Origin: a virus
Length of the DNA: 21,977 nucleotides
IMG/VR virus record: IMGVR_UViG_3300023116_000404
Coordinates: 1-21,977 of that record
Direction: 5' to 3' (one strand)
Shown: positions 7,773 to 15,918 of the stretch, in pieces
Numbering within the stretch: the stretch's first letter is position 1
Layout: each line of letters begins with the position of its first letter
Made by a program: the position numbers and the translations under genes
The notes under the pieces: generated by a model
Databases searched by the model: none
The model's input: only the letters and a program-made list of their open reading frames with translations
Told to the model about the DNA's origin: nothing

Positions 7773-8546
7773 ATGTCGATAGATATGGACGCTATTCGCA
7801 AAAAATTAAATCAACTATCTGGAAACTCTAGCAAAAGAAACGTAATGTGGCGACCTGAAGAAGGTGAAGAACACGTTGTGCGTATTATTGCATTTACTGA
7901 CAATGATGGCACTCCTTTTAAGGAACGTTGGTTTTACTATAATATTGGTAACAACCCTGGTCTTTTAGCACCTTATCAATTTGGAAAACCTGATCCAATT
8001 AATGAGCTTATTCAAAAGTTGAAATCAGATGGAACAAAAGAATCATATGAAATGGCTAAAAAACTTTACCCTAAAATGAGAAGTTTTGCTGCTGTTATTG
8101 TAAGAGGACAAGAAGATGAAGGTGTAAAACTTTGGTCATTTGGAAAAATGGTTTATCAGTCTCTTTTGAATATTATGCTTGATCCTGATTACGGTGATAT
8201 CACTGATATTTCAGATGGTCATGATATTAAAGTTTATTGTTCTAAAAACCCTGGGCAGCAATGGGCTACTACTGAAGTCAGAGCGAGACCTAAAAATACT
8301 CCTTTGGGTACAAAAGCACAAGTAAAAGAGTGGTCTGATTCTATACCTGAGTTAGATGATATTTATTCATTAAAATCTTATGATGAGTTAAGTAACATTA
8401 TTAATGCTTGGTTGAATGGTGATGATGATGAAACTGAAACAACAAAATTCGAAAGTTCTAGTACTTCTACAAGCACCAGTAGTTCAAGCAGTGATACTGA
8501 ATCTGATTTAGATAAAGCGTTTAAGGATATTGATTTAGGTTTTTAA
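7773..8546 (+). CDS. gp32-like single-stranded DNA-binding protein
   Basis: A 257-residue protein, near the length of T4 gp32 (301) and its shorter relatives. The N-terminus is a basic cooperativity-type region ending 'KRNVMWRPEEGEE', followed by an OB-fold core with 'FKERWFYYNIG', 'YPKMRSFAAVIVRG' and 'KLWSFGKMVYQSLLNIM', blocks typical of gp32 homologues. The tail is a Ser/Thr linker (residues about 225-240) followed by the acidic end 'DTESDLDKAFKDIDLGF', the part that in this family binds helicase, recombinase and polymerase partners. The zinc ligands of T4 gp32 are not present: only one cysteine is seen in the whole protein. A strong GGAGG lies 7 bases before the ATG, within a foldable leader. 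It coats single strands at the fork and during RecA loading. Confidence 0.82.
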   Translation: MSIDMDAIRKKLNQLSGNSSKRNVMWRPEEGEEHVVRIIAFTDNDGTPFKERWFYYNIGNNPGLLAPYQFGKPDPINELIQKLKSDGTKESYEMAKKLYPKMRSFAAVIVRGQEDEGVKLWSFGKMVYQSLLNIMLDPDYGDITDISDGHDIKVYCSKNPGQQWATTEVRARPKNTPLGTKAQVKEWSDSIPELDDIYSLKSYDELSNIINAWLNGDDDETETTKFESSSTSTSTSSSSSDTESDLDKAFKDIDLGF

Positions 8547-8576
8547 TCTATAGCATATATTTCTGGTAAATGCACT

Positions 8577-8604
8577 AAGAGGGAATTTATATTCCCTCTT
8601 TTTT
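8577..8604 (+). terminator. Rho-independent terminator after SSB
   Basis: AAGAGGGAAT (8577-8586) and ATTCCCTCTT (8591-8600) form a perfect ten-base stem with a four-base loop (TTAT), followed by a run of T to 8604. It lies 30 bases after the SSB stop and would separate the SSB transcript from the recA unit. Confidence 0.88.
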
Positions 8605-8612
8605 ATTAAATC

Positions 8613-8643
8613 TTTTAGACAATTGTGTTTTAGACAATACAAT
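8613..8643 (+). promoter_or_regulatory. Promoter with doubled TTTTAGACAAT element before recA
   Basis: The eleven-base sequence TTTTAGACAAT occurs twice, at 8613-8623 and 8628-8638, with starts 15 bases apart. TAGACA (8616-8621) and TACAAT (8638-8643) are 16 bases apart and make a plausible -35/-10 pair. The second copy falls in the spacer and its last base starts the -10. A TATATT at 8643-8648 is an alternative -10. It directly follows a terminator and precedes the replication gene run. Confidence 0.5.
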
Positions 8644-8666
8644 ATATTATTAAAAAAGGAGTATTT

Positions 8667-9842
8667 ATGGGTAAGACTAACGATTTTACATCTGACTTAA
8701 TTAAGTCGTTGAACAAAGAACATGGCACGCGTGTAGCATACAATTTATCTGTTGACCAATCTCCAACACACGTAAGTGATTGGATATCTACGGGTTCAAA
8801 ACAGTTAGATTATATGATATCTGGAAAACCCAATGGTGGTCTTCCCGTAGGTAGAATAGTAGAAATATTTGGCCCACCTAGTATTGGTAAAAGTCATATT
8901 GCTATACAGATAGCAAGAAGCACACAAGAGAAAGGTGGAGTCGTTGTATATATCGATACTGAAAATGCAACATCTGTTGAAAATCTAGGTCTACTTGGCG
9001 TAGACATAAAGACGAGATTTGTTTATGTAGACACGCATTGTACAGAAGAAGTACTATCCATTGCAGAGTCGACTATTTTAAAAGCAAAAGCAATGAATAA
9101 AGACGTGCCAGTTACTATTATTTGGGACTCCGTTGCAGCTACTTCACCAAAAGCAGAATTATTAGGTGATTATGATAAAGAAAGCATCGGTTTGAATGCT
9201 CGTGCCATATCTAAAGGGATGAGAAAGATTACTGGCGTAATCGCAAATCAAAAAGTACTATTTTTATGTTTAAATCAAATTAGAGAAAAAATTGGAGTTA
9301 TGTATGGCGATCCTACTACTACACCCGGAGGTAAGGCAATCCCTTTTCACTCATCTGTACGAATCAAATTGGGAGCGGGACAACAAATCAAAGACAAAGC
9401 CGGGAATGTTATGGGCATTAATGTCTCGGCTAAAACAATTAAAAACAAAATAGCACCACCATTTAGAAGTTGCAACTTTCAAATACATTTTGGAAAAGGT
9501 ATATTTGAGCATGAAGAGCTGTTTGATGTTTTAAGAATACACTGTAAAGATGGTGATGTTGATTATGATGATAAATTATTGTCATTATCAGGTACTGGTG
9601 CATGGAAATCTTTAACTGTAGTTGACAAATCAACCGGTGAAGTTTTAACAGAAAAGAAATTTTATAAAGCTGATTTTATCAATGTTATAAATGATGAAGA
9701 GTACAAAGATTATATTGATGCTATTGTTAACAGTGCAATGAAAGCTAAGTTAGGCCTTGTTGACAATATGGACATCGATGCTGAAAGTTATGAAGAAATG
9801 AAACAACTTAGTCAAACCCTAACCGATGATTTGGAGATTTAA
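8667..9842 (+). CDS. recA: RecA/UvsX-family recombinase
   Basis: A 391-residue protein preceded by AAGGAG. Walker A is 'GPPSIGKSH' at 69-77, with K75. 'YIDTENA' (95-101) matches the RecA FIDAEHA segment. Walker B ends at D154 in 'VTIIWDS'. Loop L2 and the strand after it read 'NQIREKIGVMYGDPTTTPGG' at 203-222, almost identical in pattern to bacterial RecA, so this member is closer to bacterial RecA than T4 UvsX is. It forms ATP-dependent filaments on single-stranded DNA, carries out strand exchange and, in T4-like phages, starts recombination-dependent replication together with gp32. The stop overlaps the next start by one base (TAATG), indicating coupled translation with the exonuclease. The position of the usual Walker A Thr after Ser is taken by His77. 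Confidence 0.93.
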   Translation: MGKTNDFTSDLIKSLNKEHGTRVAYNLSVDQSPTHVSDWISTGSKQLDYMISGKPNGGLPVGRIVEIFGPPSIGKSHIAIQIARSTQEKGGVVVYIDTENATSVENLGLLGVDIKTRFVYVDTHCTEEVLSIAESTILKAKAMNKDVPVTIIWDSVAATSPKAELLGDYDKESIGLNARAISKGMRKITGVIANQKVLFLCLNQIREKIGVMYGDPTTTPGGKAIPFHSSVRIKLGAGQQIKDKAGNVMGINVSAKTIKNKIAPPFRSCNFQIHFGKGIFEHEELFDVLRIHCKDGDVDYDDKLLSLSGTGAWKSLTVVDKSTGEVLTEKKFYKADFINVINDEEYKDYIDAIVNSAMKAKLGLVDNMDIDAESYEEMKQLSQTLTDDLEI

Positions 9843-10807
9843 TGAAAAAAATATTATTAGTTGATGCATATAACATATTTGCACGTTCTTACGCAGTTAA
9901 CCCATCTATGAGTGAAAATGGCCAACATATTGGCGGTACTTTGGGATTTTTAAAATCTCTTGGTGTGTTAGCTAGTAAATTTAGTCCTAATGAAATAGTA
10001 ATATGCTGGGAAGGTGGTGGATCTGCCAGAAGAAGAAAAATATTGCCCGAATATAAAACTGGTAGAAAACCAATAAAATTAAATAGAAGCGATATATATG
10101 AAGACATTCCTGACACTAGAGAAAATTTTAATTACCAAGTAGCATTATGCACTAGATTGTTAAAACATATGCCAGTAAAACAAATGTATGTATCAGAATG
10201 CGAAGCAGATGATATAATAGGTTATTTAGCTAGATATGCATACGATAAAGATGATCAAATTGTTATTGCATCATCTGACCAAGATATGTATCAGCTTTTA
10301 GGTAAAAATGTCACACAATATAGTCCGGCCGGTAAAAAAATGGTTACGCACTATGATGTAGAAAGTAAGTTTGACATATATTTTGAGAATTTTATTACAG
10401 CTCGGGCATTTATTGGCGATAAGTCTGATGCGATACCAGGCATAAAAGGTTGCGGTTTCAAAACGCTGGTAAAGAGAATACCTGAATTGAAAGAAAATCG
10501 GTTCTTAAGTGTTGATGATATAATTAAATTGTGTGAAGTTAAAGCAGAGCAATTCCCAAAAATTAAGTTATATCGAGATATACTTGAAAACAGGGATGTG
10601 CCGAAGAGGAATTGGAAAATTATGTATTTAGACGTCAGTAATTTAAGTGCCACACACATAGATCAGTTAAAGTATTCATACGAGAATGCTGAACACAAAA
10701 ATGATAAAATCTCAATGATGAGAGATTTAATTACTGAAGGCGTAACTTTTCCTAATAAAATTAACATAGACCGTATATATTATAATCTCAACGCATCTAT
10801 AAAATAA
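9842..10807 (+). CDS. 5'-3' exonuclease / flap endonuclease (RNase H-like role)
   Basis: A 321-residue protein of the FEN/5'-nuclease family. Metal-binding acidic residues appear in the expected order: D8 in 'LLVDAYN', E121/D123/D124 in 'SECEADDIIGYL', D146/D148 in 'ASSDQDMYQLL', and D193/D196 in 'FIGDKSDAIPGIKGCGFKT', which also begins the helix-hairpin-helix that grips DNA. The basic arch region 'RRRKILPEYKTGRKP' is at 63-77. In T4, rnh removes RNA primers and adjacent DNA from Okazaki fragments; the same role is likely here. The mini polymerase of this window lacks the N-terminal 5'-nuclease domain of bacterial Pol I, so this protein could be its partner in trans. It overlaps recA by one base. 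Confidence 0.88.
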   Translation: MKKILLVDAYNIFARSYAVNPSMSENGQHIGGTLGFLKSLGVLASKFSPNEIVICWEGGGSARRRKILPEYKTGRKPIKLNRSDIYEDIPDTRENFNYQVALCTRLLKHMPVKQMYVSECEADDIIGYLARYAYDKDDQIVIASSDQDMYQLLGKNVTQYSPAGKKMVTHYDVESKFDIYFENFITARAFIGDKSDAIPGIKGCGFKTLVKRIPELKENRFLSVDDIIKLCEVKAEQFPKIKLYRDILENRDVPKRNWKIMYLDVSNLSATHIDQLKYSYENAEHKNDKISMMRDLITEGVTFPNKINIDRIYYNLNASIK

Positions 10808-10833
10808 CTAACAAACGATTATAAGGAGCTTTT

Positions 10834-12252
10834 ATGAGCAAATCAGCAGCGCTGCAACAAGCAGCTGTATTAAAACCCATTATTGGTGACGAAAACACTT
10901 CATTTAAACATTATGGAAAGAGTTTTCAAGAAAAGATTTTTCAAGGTTTGGCTATTGATAAAAATTGGGCACAGCAAATGCATGAAGTAATGAAGCCAGA
11001 TTTTTTTGACTTGAAATATTTGCAATATTTGTGTGAAAAGTACTTTTCTTATTTTGACAAGTATAGATGTTTTCCTACAATGCAAATATTGTTAGATATG
11101 GTAAGAGAAGATTTAACAACTGATAACAGTGACACATTGTTAAGAGATCAAATCATTCAATTTATAAAAAGAATGCGATTAAATCCTAATCCTGAAGATT
11201 TGCCATACGTAAAAGACAAAAGTTTAGATTTTTGCAAAAGACAAGCATTTAAAGCTGCTTTGACTAGTGCTGTTGAATTAGTGCAAGGCGAAAAGTTTGA
11301 ATCTGTTGTTGACCTTATGAGAAAAGCTGTTTCAGTTGGTATGCCATCGACAATTGGTCACGATTTTTTCGAAGATATGGAATCAAGGTTTCAAGAAATA
11401 CAGCGTATAACTTCACCGACAGGACTAGAACAACTCGATAAACCTGAAGTTTTAGATGGTGGTTTAGGCAGAGGTGAGTTAGGCGTAATTGTAGCACCGA
11501 CTGGTGTTGGTAAATCACATTGGTTAGTAGCAATGGGCGCCGAAGCAGTAAAAAGAGGCAAACACGTTGTACATTATAGTTTTGAATTAAGTGAACATTT
11601 AACTGGTAAAAGATATGATGCAAACCTTTGTAATATTAGTGTATCAGACTTAAAGTTAAAAGAAAATCAAGACAAAGTTAGAGAATTATATAAGGACAAT
11701 GAAGATTTTGGTAGTTTGACAATAAAATATTATCCAACCAGGACAGCGAGTGTTAATACTTTACGCAATCACCTGGACAAACTAAAATTAAGAGGAAAAA
11801 TACCATCATTGGTTATTGTTGATTATGCAGACGTAATGCGTTCTACTAAAGAATACGACGCATTAAGACATGAATTAATGTTAATTTATGAAGAGCTAAG
11901 ACAACTAGCAGCTGATTTTAATGTACCTGTTTGGACTGCAAGTCAATCCAACAAGAATGGTGCTAATGCTGATTTAGTTGGCTTAGAAAACATGGGGGAA
12001 TCTTATGGAAAAGCGCAAGTATCTGATGTCGTTTTAGGTCTAAGTAGAAAACCTGAAGAAAAGGCACTGGGGACTGCTAGACTTTTCGTTGCAAAAAATA
12101 GAGCGGGTATGGATGGTATACAAATGCATATCAATATTGATACATCTAAATCTAAGTTCCGAACACTTAGTGAAGATGAAATACTAGCCTTAAACCCTAA
12201 AAAACAGTTAAAGGAAGTGTGGAAAGAAATTCAAAAAGAGAAGGAGTTTTAG
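10834..12252 (+). CDS. dnaB: Replicative DNA helicase, DnaB/gp41 family
   Basis: A 472-residue protein, close to T4 gp41 (475) in length. The start has AAGGAG upstream. An N-terminal helical region (about 1-170) is followed by a RecA-type motor. Walker A is 'APTGVGKSH' at 221-229. 'HYSFELSEH' matches the DnaB H1a segment (yfSLEM). Walker B is 'LVIVDYADVM'. 'VWTASQSNKNG' is the H3 sensor with Gln. The C-terminal 'FVAKNRAGMDG' matches the DnaB K-R-G motif that includes the arginine finger. The protein forms a hexamer that unwinds the fork on the lagging strand. No primase gene is visible nearby. The stop is followed after one base by the RNR start. Confidence 0.92.
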   Translation: MSKSAALQQAAVLKPIIGDENTSFKHYGKSFQEKIFQGLAIDKNWAQQMHEVMKPDFFDLKYLQYLCEKYFSYFDKYRCFPTMQILLDMVREDLTTDNSDTLLRDQIIQFIKRMRLNPNPEDLPYVKDKSLDFCKRQAFKAALTSAVELVQGEKFESVVDLMRKAVSVGMPSTIGHDFFEDMESRFQEIQRITSPTGLEQLDKPEVLDGGLGRGELGVIVAPTGVGKSHWLVAMGAEAVKRGKHVVHYSFELSEHLTGKRYDANLCNISVSDLKLKENQDKVRELYKDNEDFGSLTIKYYPTRTASVNTLRNHLDKLKLRGKIPSLVIVDYADVMRSTKEYDALRHELMLIYEELRQLAADFNVPVWTASQSNKNGANADLVGLENMGESYGKAQVSDVVLGLSRKPEEKALGTARLFVAKNRAGMDGIQMHINIDTSKSKFRTLSEDEILALNPKKQLKEVWKEIQKEKEF

Positions 12253-12253
12253 T

Positions 12254-14755
12254 ATGTACAATAAAGAACAAGTTTTAGAAAAAACACTGGAGTATTTCAA
12301 AGGAGATGATCTTGCAGCTAATGTGTTTGTAACAAAATATGCTCTTCGAGATTTAGAAGACAATTATTTTGAATTAACACCCGATGATATGCATAAGCGT
12401 TTAGCTAAGGAATTTGCGCGGGTAGAAGAAAAATACCCTAATGCAATGAGTGAAGATGAAATATATGGTTATCTAAAAGATTTTAAATACATTGTGCCAC
12501 AAGGGTCACCAATGAGTGGTATTGGCAATCAGTTTCAAATACAATCAATATCTAATTGTTTTGTTGTTGAGTCGCCACATGATTCATATGCTGGTATTTT
12601 AAAATCAGATCAAGAACAAGTCCAGATTATGAAAAGACGTGGTGGTGTTGGTTTTGACATATCGAATATAAGACCACGTGGATTGTCGTGTGAAAATGCT
12701 GCAAGAAGTACAGATGGTATAGAGTTATTTATGGAAAGATTTTCTAATTCTTGCCGTGAAGTTGCACAAGGCGGAAGAAGAGGCGCACTAATGTTATCTA
12801 TTTCAGTTCACCATCCACAAGTTTTAGATTTTATTAAAATAAAGCAAGATTTAAAAAAGGTAACTGGTGCAAACATCTCTGTCAGGGTTACAGACGAATT
12901 TATGGAAGCAGTTAAACTTGGTCAGCGATATGAACAGAGGTGGCCGATAGATGCTATTGAACCAGAAATTGTGAATACTGATGTCTACGCGATGGAAGTT
13001 TGGAATGAGTTGATAACTTGTGCACATGCTTCTGCAGAGCCCGGAGTATTGTTTTGGGATACTGCTACAAGAATGACGCCTTCAGACATATACTCTACAG
13101 ATGGTTTTGCTTCAACTAGTACTAATCCATGCGGTGAAATTATTTTGTCTCCATACGATAGCTGTAGACTTATGCTTGTTAATCTTACTAATTTTGTCGA
13201 TAATGCTTGGTCAACGGAGGCCACTTTTGATTTTGAAAAATATGGCACTGTTGTTAGAAAGGCACAGAGATTAATGGACAATATGATTGACTTAGAAATA
13301 GAACAAATTGATAAAATTCTTGCCAAAATAGACAGAGATGAAGAGCCAGATGAAGTGAAATATTATGAAAGATCACTGTGGCACAATATAAGACAAGCTG
13401 CCATTAATGGTAGACGCACAGGTTTAGGTATTACTGGTTTAGGTGACGCCATAGCTATGGTAGGTCTTCAATATGGTGAAAAGTCAGTTGATTTTGTTGA
13501 GAACATTTATAAAAATTTAGCAATATATTCTTACAAGGAATCTATAAAGTTAGCTAAAGAACGTGGTGCATTCCCTATATTTGACATTGAAAAGGAAATA
13601 AGTCATCCATTTTTAGATAGAATTTTCGAACAGTTAGAAGATGAAGACATTGAGACTTATAATGAATATGGTCGTAGAAATATTGCAAATACAACTACAG
13701 CCCCAGCTGGATCAGTATCTTGTTTAACACAAACTTCTTCTGGTATTGAGCCTGCATTCATGTTGTATTATAAAAGAAGAAGAAAGATTAATCCACAAGA
13801 CAAAGATGCTAAAGTAGATTTTGTTGATGACTTAGGTGATAAGTGGCAAGAGTATTATGTATACCATCACAAGTTCAAAGATTGGATGGATTCTACTGAT
13901 CCTGAGTGTGATTGGCACGCAGATGATTTATCTATAGCAGTTTCTCACAGTCCTTATGCAGGTGCAACAGCAAACGAAATTGATTGGCGAGCAAAAGTTA
14001 AATTGCAAGCTGCAGCTCAAAAGTGGATTTGCCATGCAATATCAAATACAACAAATTTACCGGCAGATATTGATGTTAAAACTGTTAAAGATATCTACAT
14101 GATGGGTTGGGAATTAGGATGTAAAGGAATAACAGTTTATAGAGACGGTTCTAGAAGTGGTGTTCTTGTTTCTGCTGATGATAAAAAAGAAGATAGAACA
14201 ACTAGTATCGTTGAAAGACATGCACCTAAGAGACCTGAGACTTTGGAATGCAATATTGTGCATACTAGTGTTAAAGGTGAAAAGTGGGTTGTTTTAGTAG
14301 GACTAATGGATAACAAGCCTTACGAAGTAATAGGCGGGAAAGCTGATTTAATAGAAATACCTAGAAAACATAAAAAAGCAACGCTAGTAAAGAGATCTTT
14401 CAAAACTCAAAATAGTAAATATGATTTGCTAATTGGTGAAGGTGATGAAGAGTTGGTAATAAAAGATGTTGTTTCAGTATTTGATAATCCTAATCATGCC
14501 GGTTATACACGTGTAATTTCTACTTCATTGCGCCATGGTGTCCCTGTACAGTTTTTAGTAGAACAAATGCAAAAAGATAAAGAAGCTGACTTATTTTCTT
14601 TTTCAAAAGTTATTGCTCGTGTACTTAAAAATTATATAGTTGATGGTACTAAGGCAAGTGTTTCTATTTGCGAAAACTGTGGAGCAGAAGGCACTTTAGT
14701 TTATCAAGAAGGCTGTCAAACTTGTACTTCTTGTGGATTTGGCGCATGCGGATAA
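12254..14755 (+). CDS. nrdJ: Class II (adenosylcobalamin-dependent) ribonucleotide reductase
   Basis: An 833-residue protein that reduces ribonucleotides to deoxyribonucleotides. 'SNCFVVESP' holds the first redox cysteine, C102. 'NPCGEI' at 291-296 holds the catalytic N291, the radical cysteine C293 and E295. 'TTAPAGSVSCL' matches the phosphate-binding TAPTGS loop. The C-terminal 'CENCGAEGTLVYQEGCQTC' followed by CGFGACG is the cysteine-rich, zinc-ribbon-like end of NrdJ enzymes, which also carries the re-reducing cysteines. There is no NrdB-like radical subunit beside it, as expected for class II, which works with or without oxygen but needs a B12 cofactor from the host or its medium. The gene is translationally close to the helicase, its SD lying in the end of that gene, and it ends the replication run at a terminator. 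Confidence 0.92.
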   Translation: MYNKEQVLEKTLEYFKGDDLAANVFVTKYALRDLEDNYFELTPDDMHKRLAKEFARVEEKYPNAMSEDEIYGYLKDFKYIVPQGSPMSGIGNQFQIQSISNCFVVESPHDSYAGILKSDQEQVQIMKRRGGVGFDISNIRPRGLSCENAARSTDGIELFMERFSNSCREVAQGGRRGALMLSISVHHPQVLDFIKIKQDLKKVTGANISVRVTDEFMEAVKLGQRYEQRWPIDAIEPEIVNTDVYAMEVWNELITCAHASAEPGVLFWDTATRMTPSDIYSTDGFASTSTNPCGEIILSPYDSCRLMLVNLTNFVDNAWSTEATFDFEKYGTVVRKAQRLMDNMIDLEIEQIDKILAKIDRDEEPDEVKYYERSLWHNIRQAAINGRRTGLGITGLGDAIAMVGLQYGEKSVDFVENIYKNLAIYSYKESIKLAKERGAFPIFDIEKEISHPFLDRIFEQLEDEDIETYNEYGRRNIANTTTAPAGSVSCLTQTSSGIEPAFMLYYKRRRKINPQDKDAKVDFVDDLGDKWQEYYVYHHKFKDWMDSTDPECDWHADDLSIAVSHSPYAGATANEIDWRAKVKLQAAAQKWICHAISNTTNLPADIDVKTVKDIYMMGWELGCKGITVYRDGSRSGVLVSADDKKEDRTTSIVERHAPKRPETLECNIVHTSVKGEKWVVLVGLMDNKPYEVIGGKADLIEIPRKHKKATLVKRSFKTQNSKYDLLIGEGDEELVIKDVVSVFDNPNHAGYTRVISTSLRHGVPVQFLVEQMQKDKEADLFSFSKVIARVLKNYIVDGTKASVSICENCGAEGTLVYQEGCQTCTSCGFGACG

Positions 14756-14769
14756 TTTAATATATTATT

Positions 14770-14796
14770 TAGACATTTTACTTATTTGGGTACAAT
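14770..14796 (+). promoter_or_regulatory. Possible promoter with TTTAGACA element before clpP
   Basis: TAGACA (14770-14775, within TTTAGACA 14768-14775) and TACAAT (14791-14796) are 15 bases apart, repeating the pair seen before recA. The -10 lies inside the left arm and loop of a terminator hairpin, so part of the match may be coincidental. Confidence 0.33.
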
Positions 14797-14814
14797 TAAT
14801 TTGTACCCATTTTT
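14787..14814 (+). terminator. Rho-independent terminator after nrdJ
   Basis: TGGGTACAA (14787-14795) and TTGTACCCA (14801-14809) form a perfect nine-base stem with a five-base loop, followed by TTTTT (14810-14814). It ends the recA-exonuclease-helicase-RNR run and lies just before the clpP start. Confidence 0.78.
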
Positions 14815-14835
14815 AATTTAACAAAAGGACAAAAT

Positions 14836-15441
14836 ATGCATTGGACAACAGAACATGGTTCGAATATTCTCGAATTACAACTAAGACACAACCCTGTTAT
14901 TATTCGCGTTAATGAATTTAATGAACAATCAGCATCTGATTTTTCTAAGCAAATTGGGTTAGCACACAACACTGGGCAAGACGTTATTCCTATTGTTATT
15001 GACAGTTACGGCGGTCAAGTTTATAGTTTGATGTCAATGATTGCTTCAATAAAAGCTTCAACTTTGCCAATAGCTACTATAGTTGAAGGAAAAGCAATGA
15101 GCTGTGGTGTGTTATTAGCTTCTTGCGGCACAAAAGGTTATAGATATGTAACTGAAGATGCAACATTAATGATACATGATGTTTCTTCTATGCAGTATGG
15201 TAAAAATGCAGAGTTACAAGCAAGTGCTGATGAAACAAAAAGATTAAACGAAAAGATTTACAAAATTTTAGATACAAATTGCGGAAAAGATCCCGGTTAT
15301 TTCAACAAAGAAGTATTTAATAGAGGACGGGCAGATTGGTTTGTCACCCCGGAAGAAGCAATTGCAATAGGTTTGACAGATCACATAAAAATGCCGAAGT
15401 TCCACATAATTAGTAAGTGTGAAATTAATTTTGTTGGTTAG
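14836..15441 (+). CDS. clpP: ClpP-like serine peptidase
   Basis: A 201-residue protein, the size of bacterial ClpP. 'VIDSYGGQVYSLMSMI' (54-69) matches the oxyanion SPGG region, with SYGG in place of SPGG. The nucleophile is S89 in 'GKAMSCGVLLASCG', the general base H114 in 'LMIHDVS', and the third member D167 in 'ADWFVTPEEAIAIGLTD', so the triad is complete. No propeptide is obvious. In tailed phages, ClpP-fold peptidases often act as prohead proteases, but those lie among capsid genes; here the gene follows RNR and precedes a Dps-like gene. It may instead form a barrel that uses the host ClpX/ClpA unfoldase or competes with host ClpP. The start has AGGA upstream. Family assignment is sure; role is inference. 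Confidence 0.85.
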   Translation: MHWTTEHGSNILELQLRHNPVIIRVNEFNEQSASDFSKQIGLAHNTGQDVIPIVIDSYGGQVYSLMSMIASIKASTLPIATIVEGKAMSCGVLLASCGTKGYRYVTEDATLMIHDVSSMQYGKNAELQASADETKRLNEKIYKILDTNCGKDPGYFNKEVFNRGRADWFVTPEEAIAIGLTDHIKMPKFHIISKCEINFVG

Positions 15442-15450
15442 GAGACATTT

Positions 15451-15918
15451 ATGAAAGAGATGCTAATGGATTGGATTGGAATGCACAAATGTGTACAGAT
15501 GTGGTTTCAATCAGCTCACCATTGTACTAAAGGCACAGGGTTTGCTGGAGATCATGATTTATTATATGGAGACATATATCAAAAGTTTTTTGCTGACTTT
15601 GACGTCATTGTAGAAAAATCTATTGGCATATGTGATGATGAATCTGTATCATGTCCATTGCATCTCTGTAAATGTTGTATGAAACACGTAAATAACTATC
15701 CATCACCTTGTAATAAAGATGCTACTTATATAGCTGCACATGCACTTGCGATTATGAAAGATTATATAAAATATTTAACTGCAACTTATAATACGCTTAA
15801 GGCAAGTGGTGATTTAACTCTTGGCACTGACGATTTAATTATGTCTTTAGCCAATGAGTATGAATCATATGTATACAAGTTACAGCAAAGAGTTAAATCT
15901 ACTGTTGGAGTAAAATGA
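15451..15918 (+). CDS. Dps/ferritin-like protein with cysteine-rich insert
   Basis: A 155-residue protein. 'HHCTKGTGFAGDH' at 23-35 aligns with the Dps segment HW..rG..F...H: H23 and H35 are 12 residues apart exactly as E. coli Dps H51 and H63, and G28 and F31 also match. D51 and E55, in 'DFDVIVEKSIG', have the D-x3-E spacing of Dps D78/E82, although the H-to-D distance is one residue longer (16, not 15). Long helices at about 5-25, 34-60, 89-116 and 124-150 fit a four-helix bundle. Between helices two and three is a cysteine-rich stretch, C61 to C87, with 'CPLHLCKCCMKH'; such cysteines are unusual for Dps and might bind metal. Family function would be iron oxidation at subunit interfaces using peroxide. 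It overlaps the endolysin start by four bases (ATGA). Confidence 0.6.
   Translation: MKEMLMDWIGMHKCVQMWFQSAHHCTKGTGFAGDHDLLYGDIYQKFFADFDVIVEKSIGICDDESVSCPLHLCKCCMKHVNNYPSPCNKDATYIAAHALAIMKDYIKYLTATYNTLKASGDLTLGTDDLIMSLANEYESYVYKLQQRVKSTVGVK

Noticed and set aside
12985-13326. 113-residue open frame on the - strand inside nrdJ
   Set aside because: It lies fully within a highly conserved gene on the other strand and has no recognisable domain; a shadow frame.
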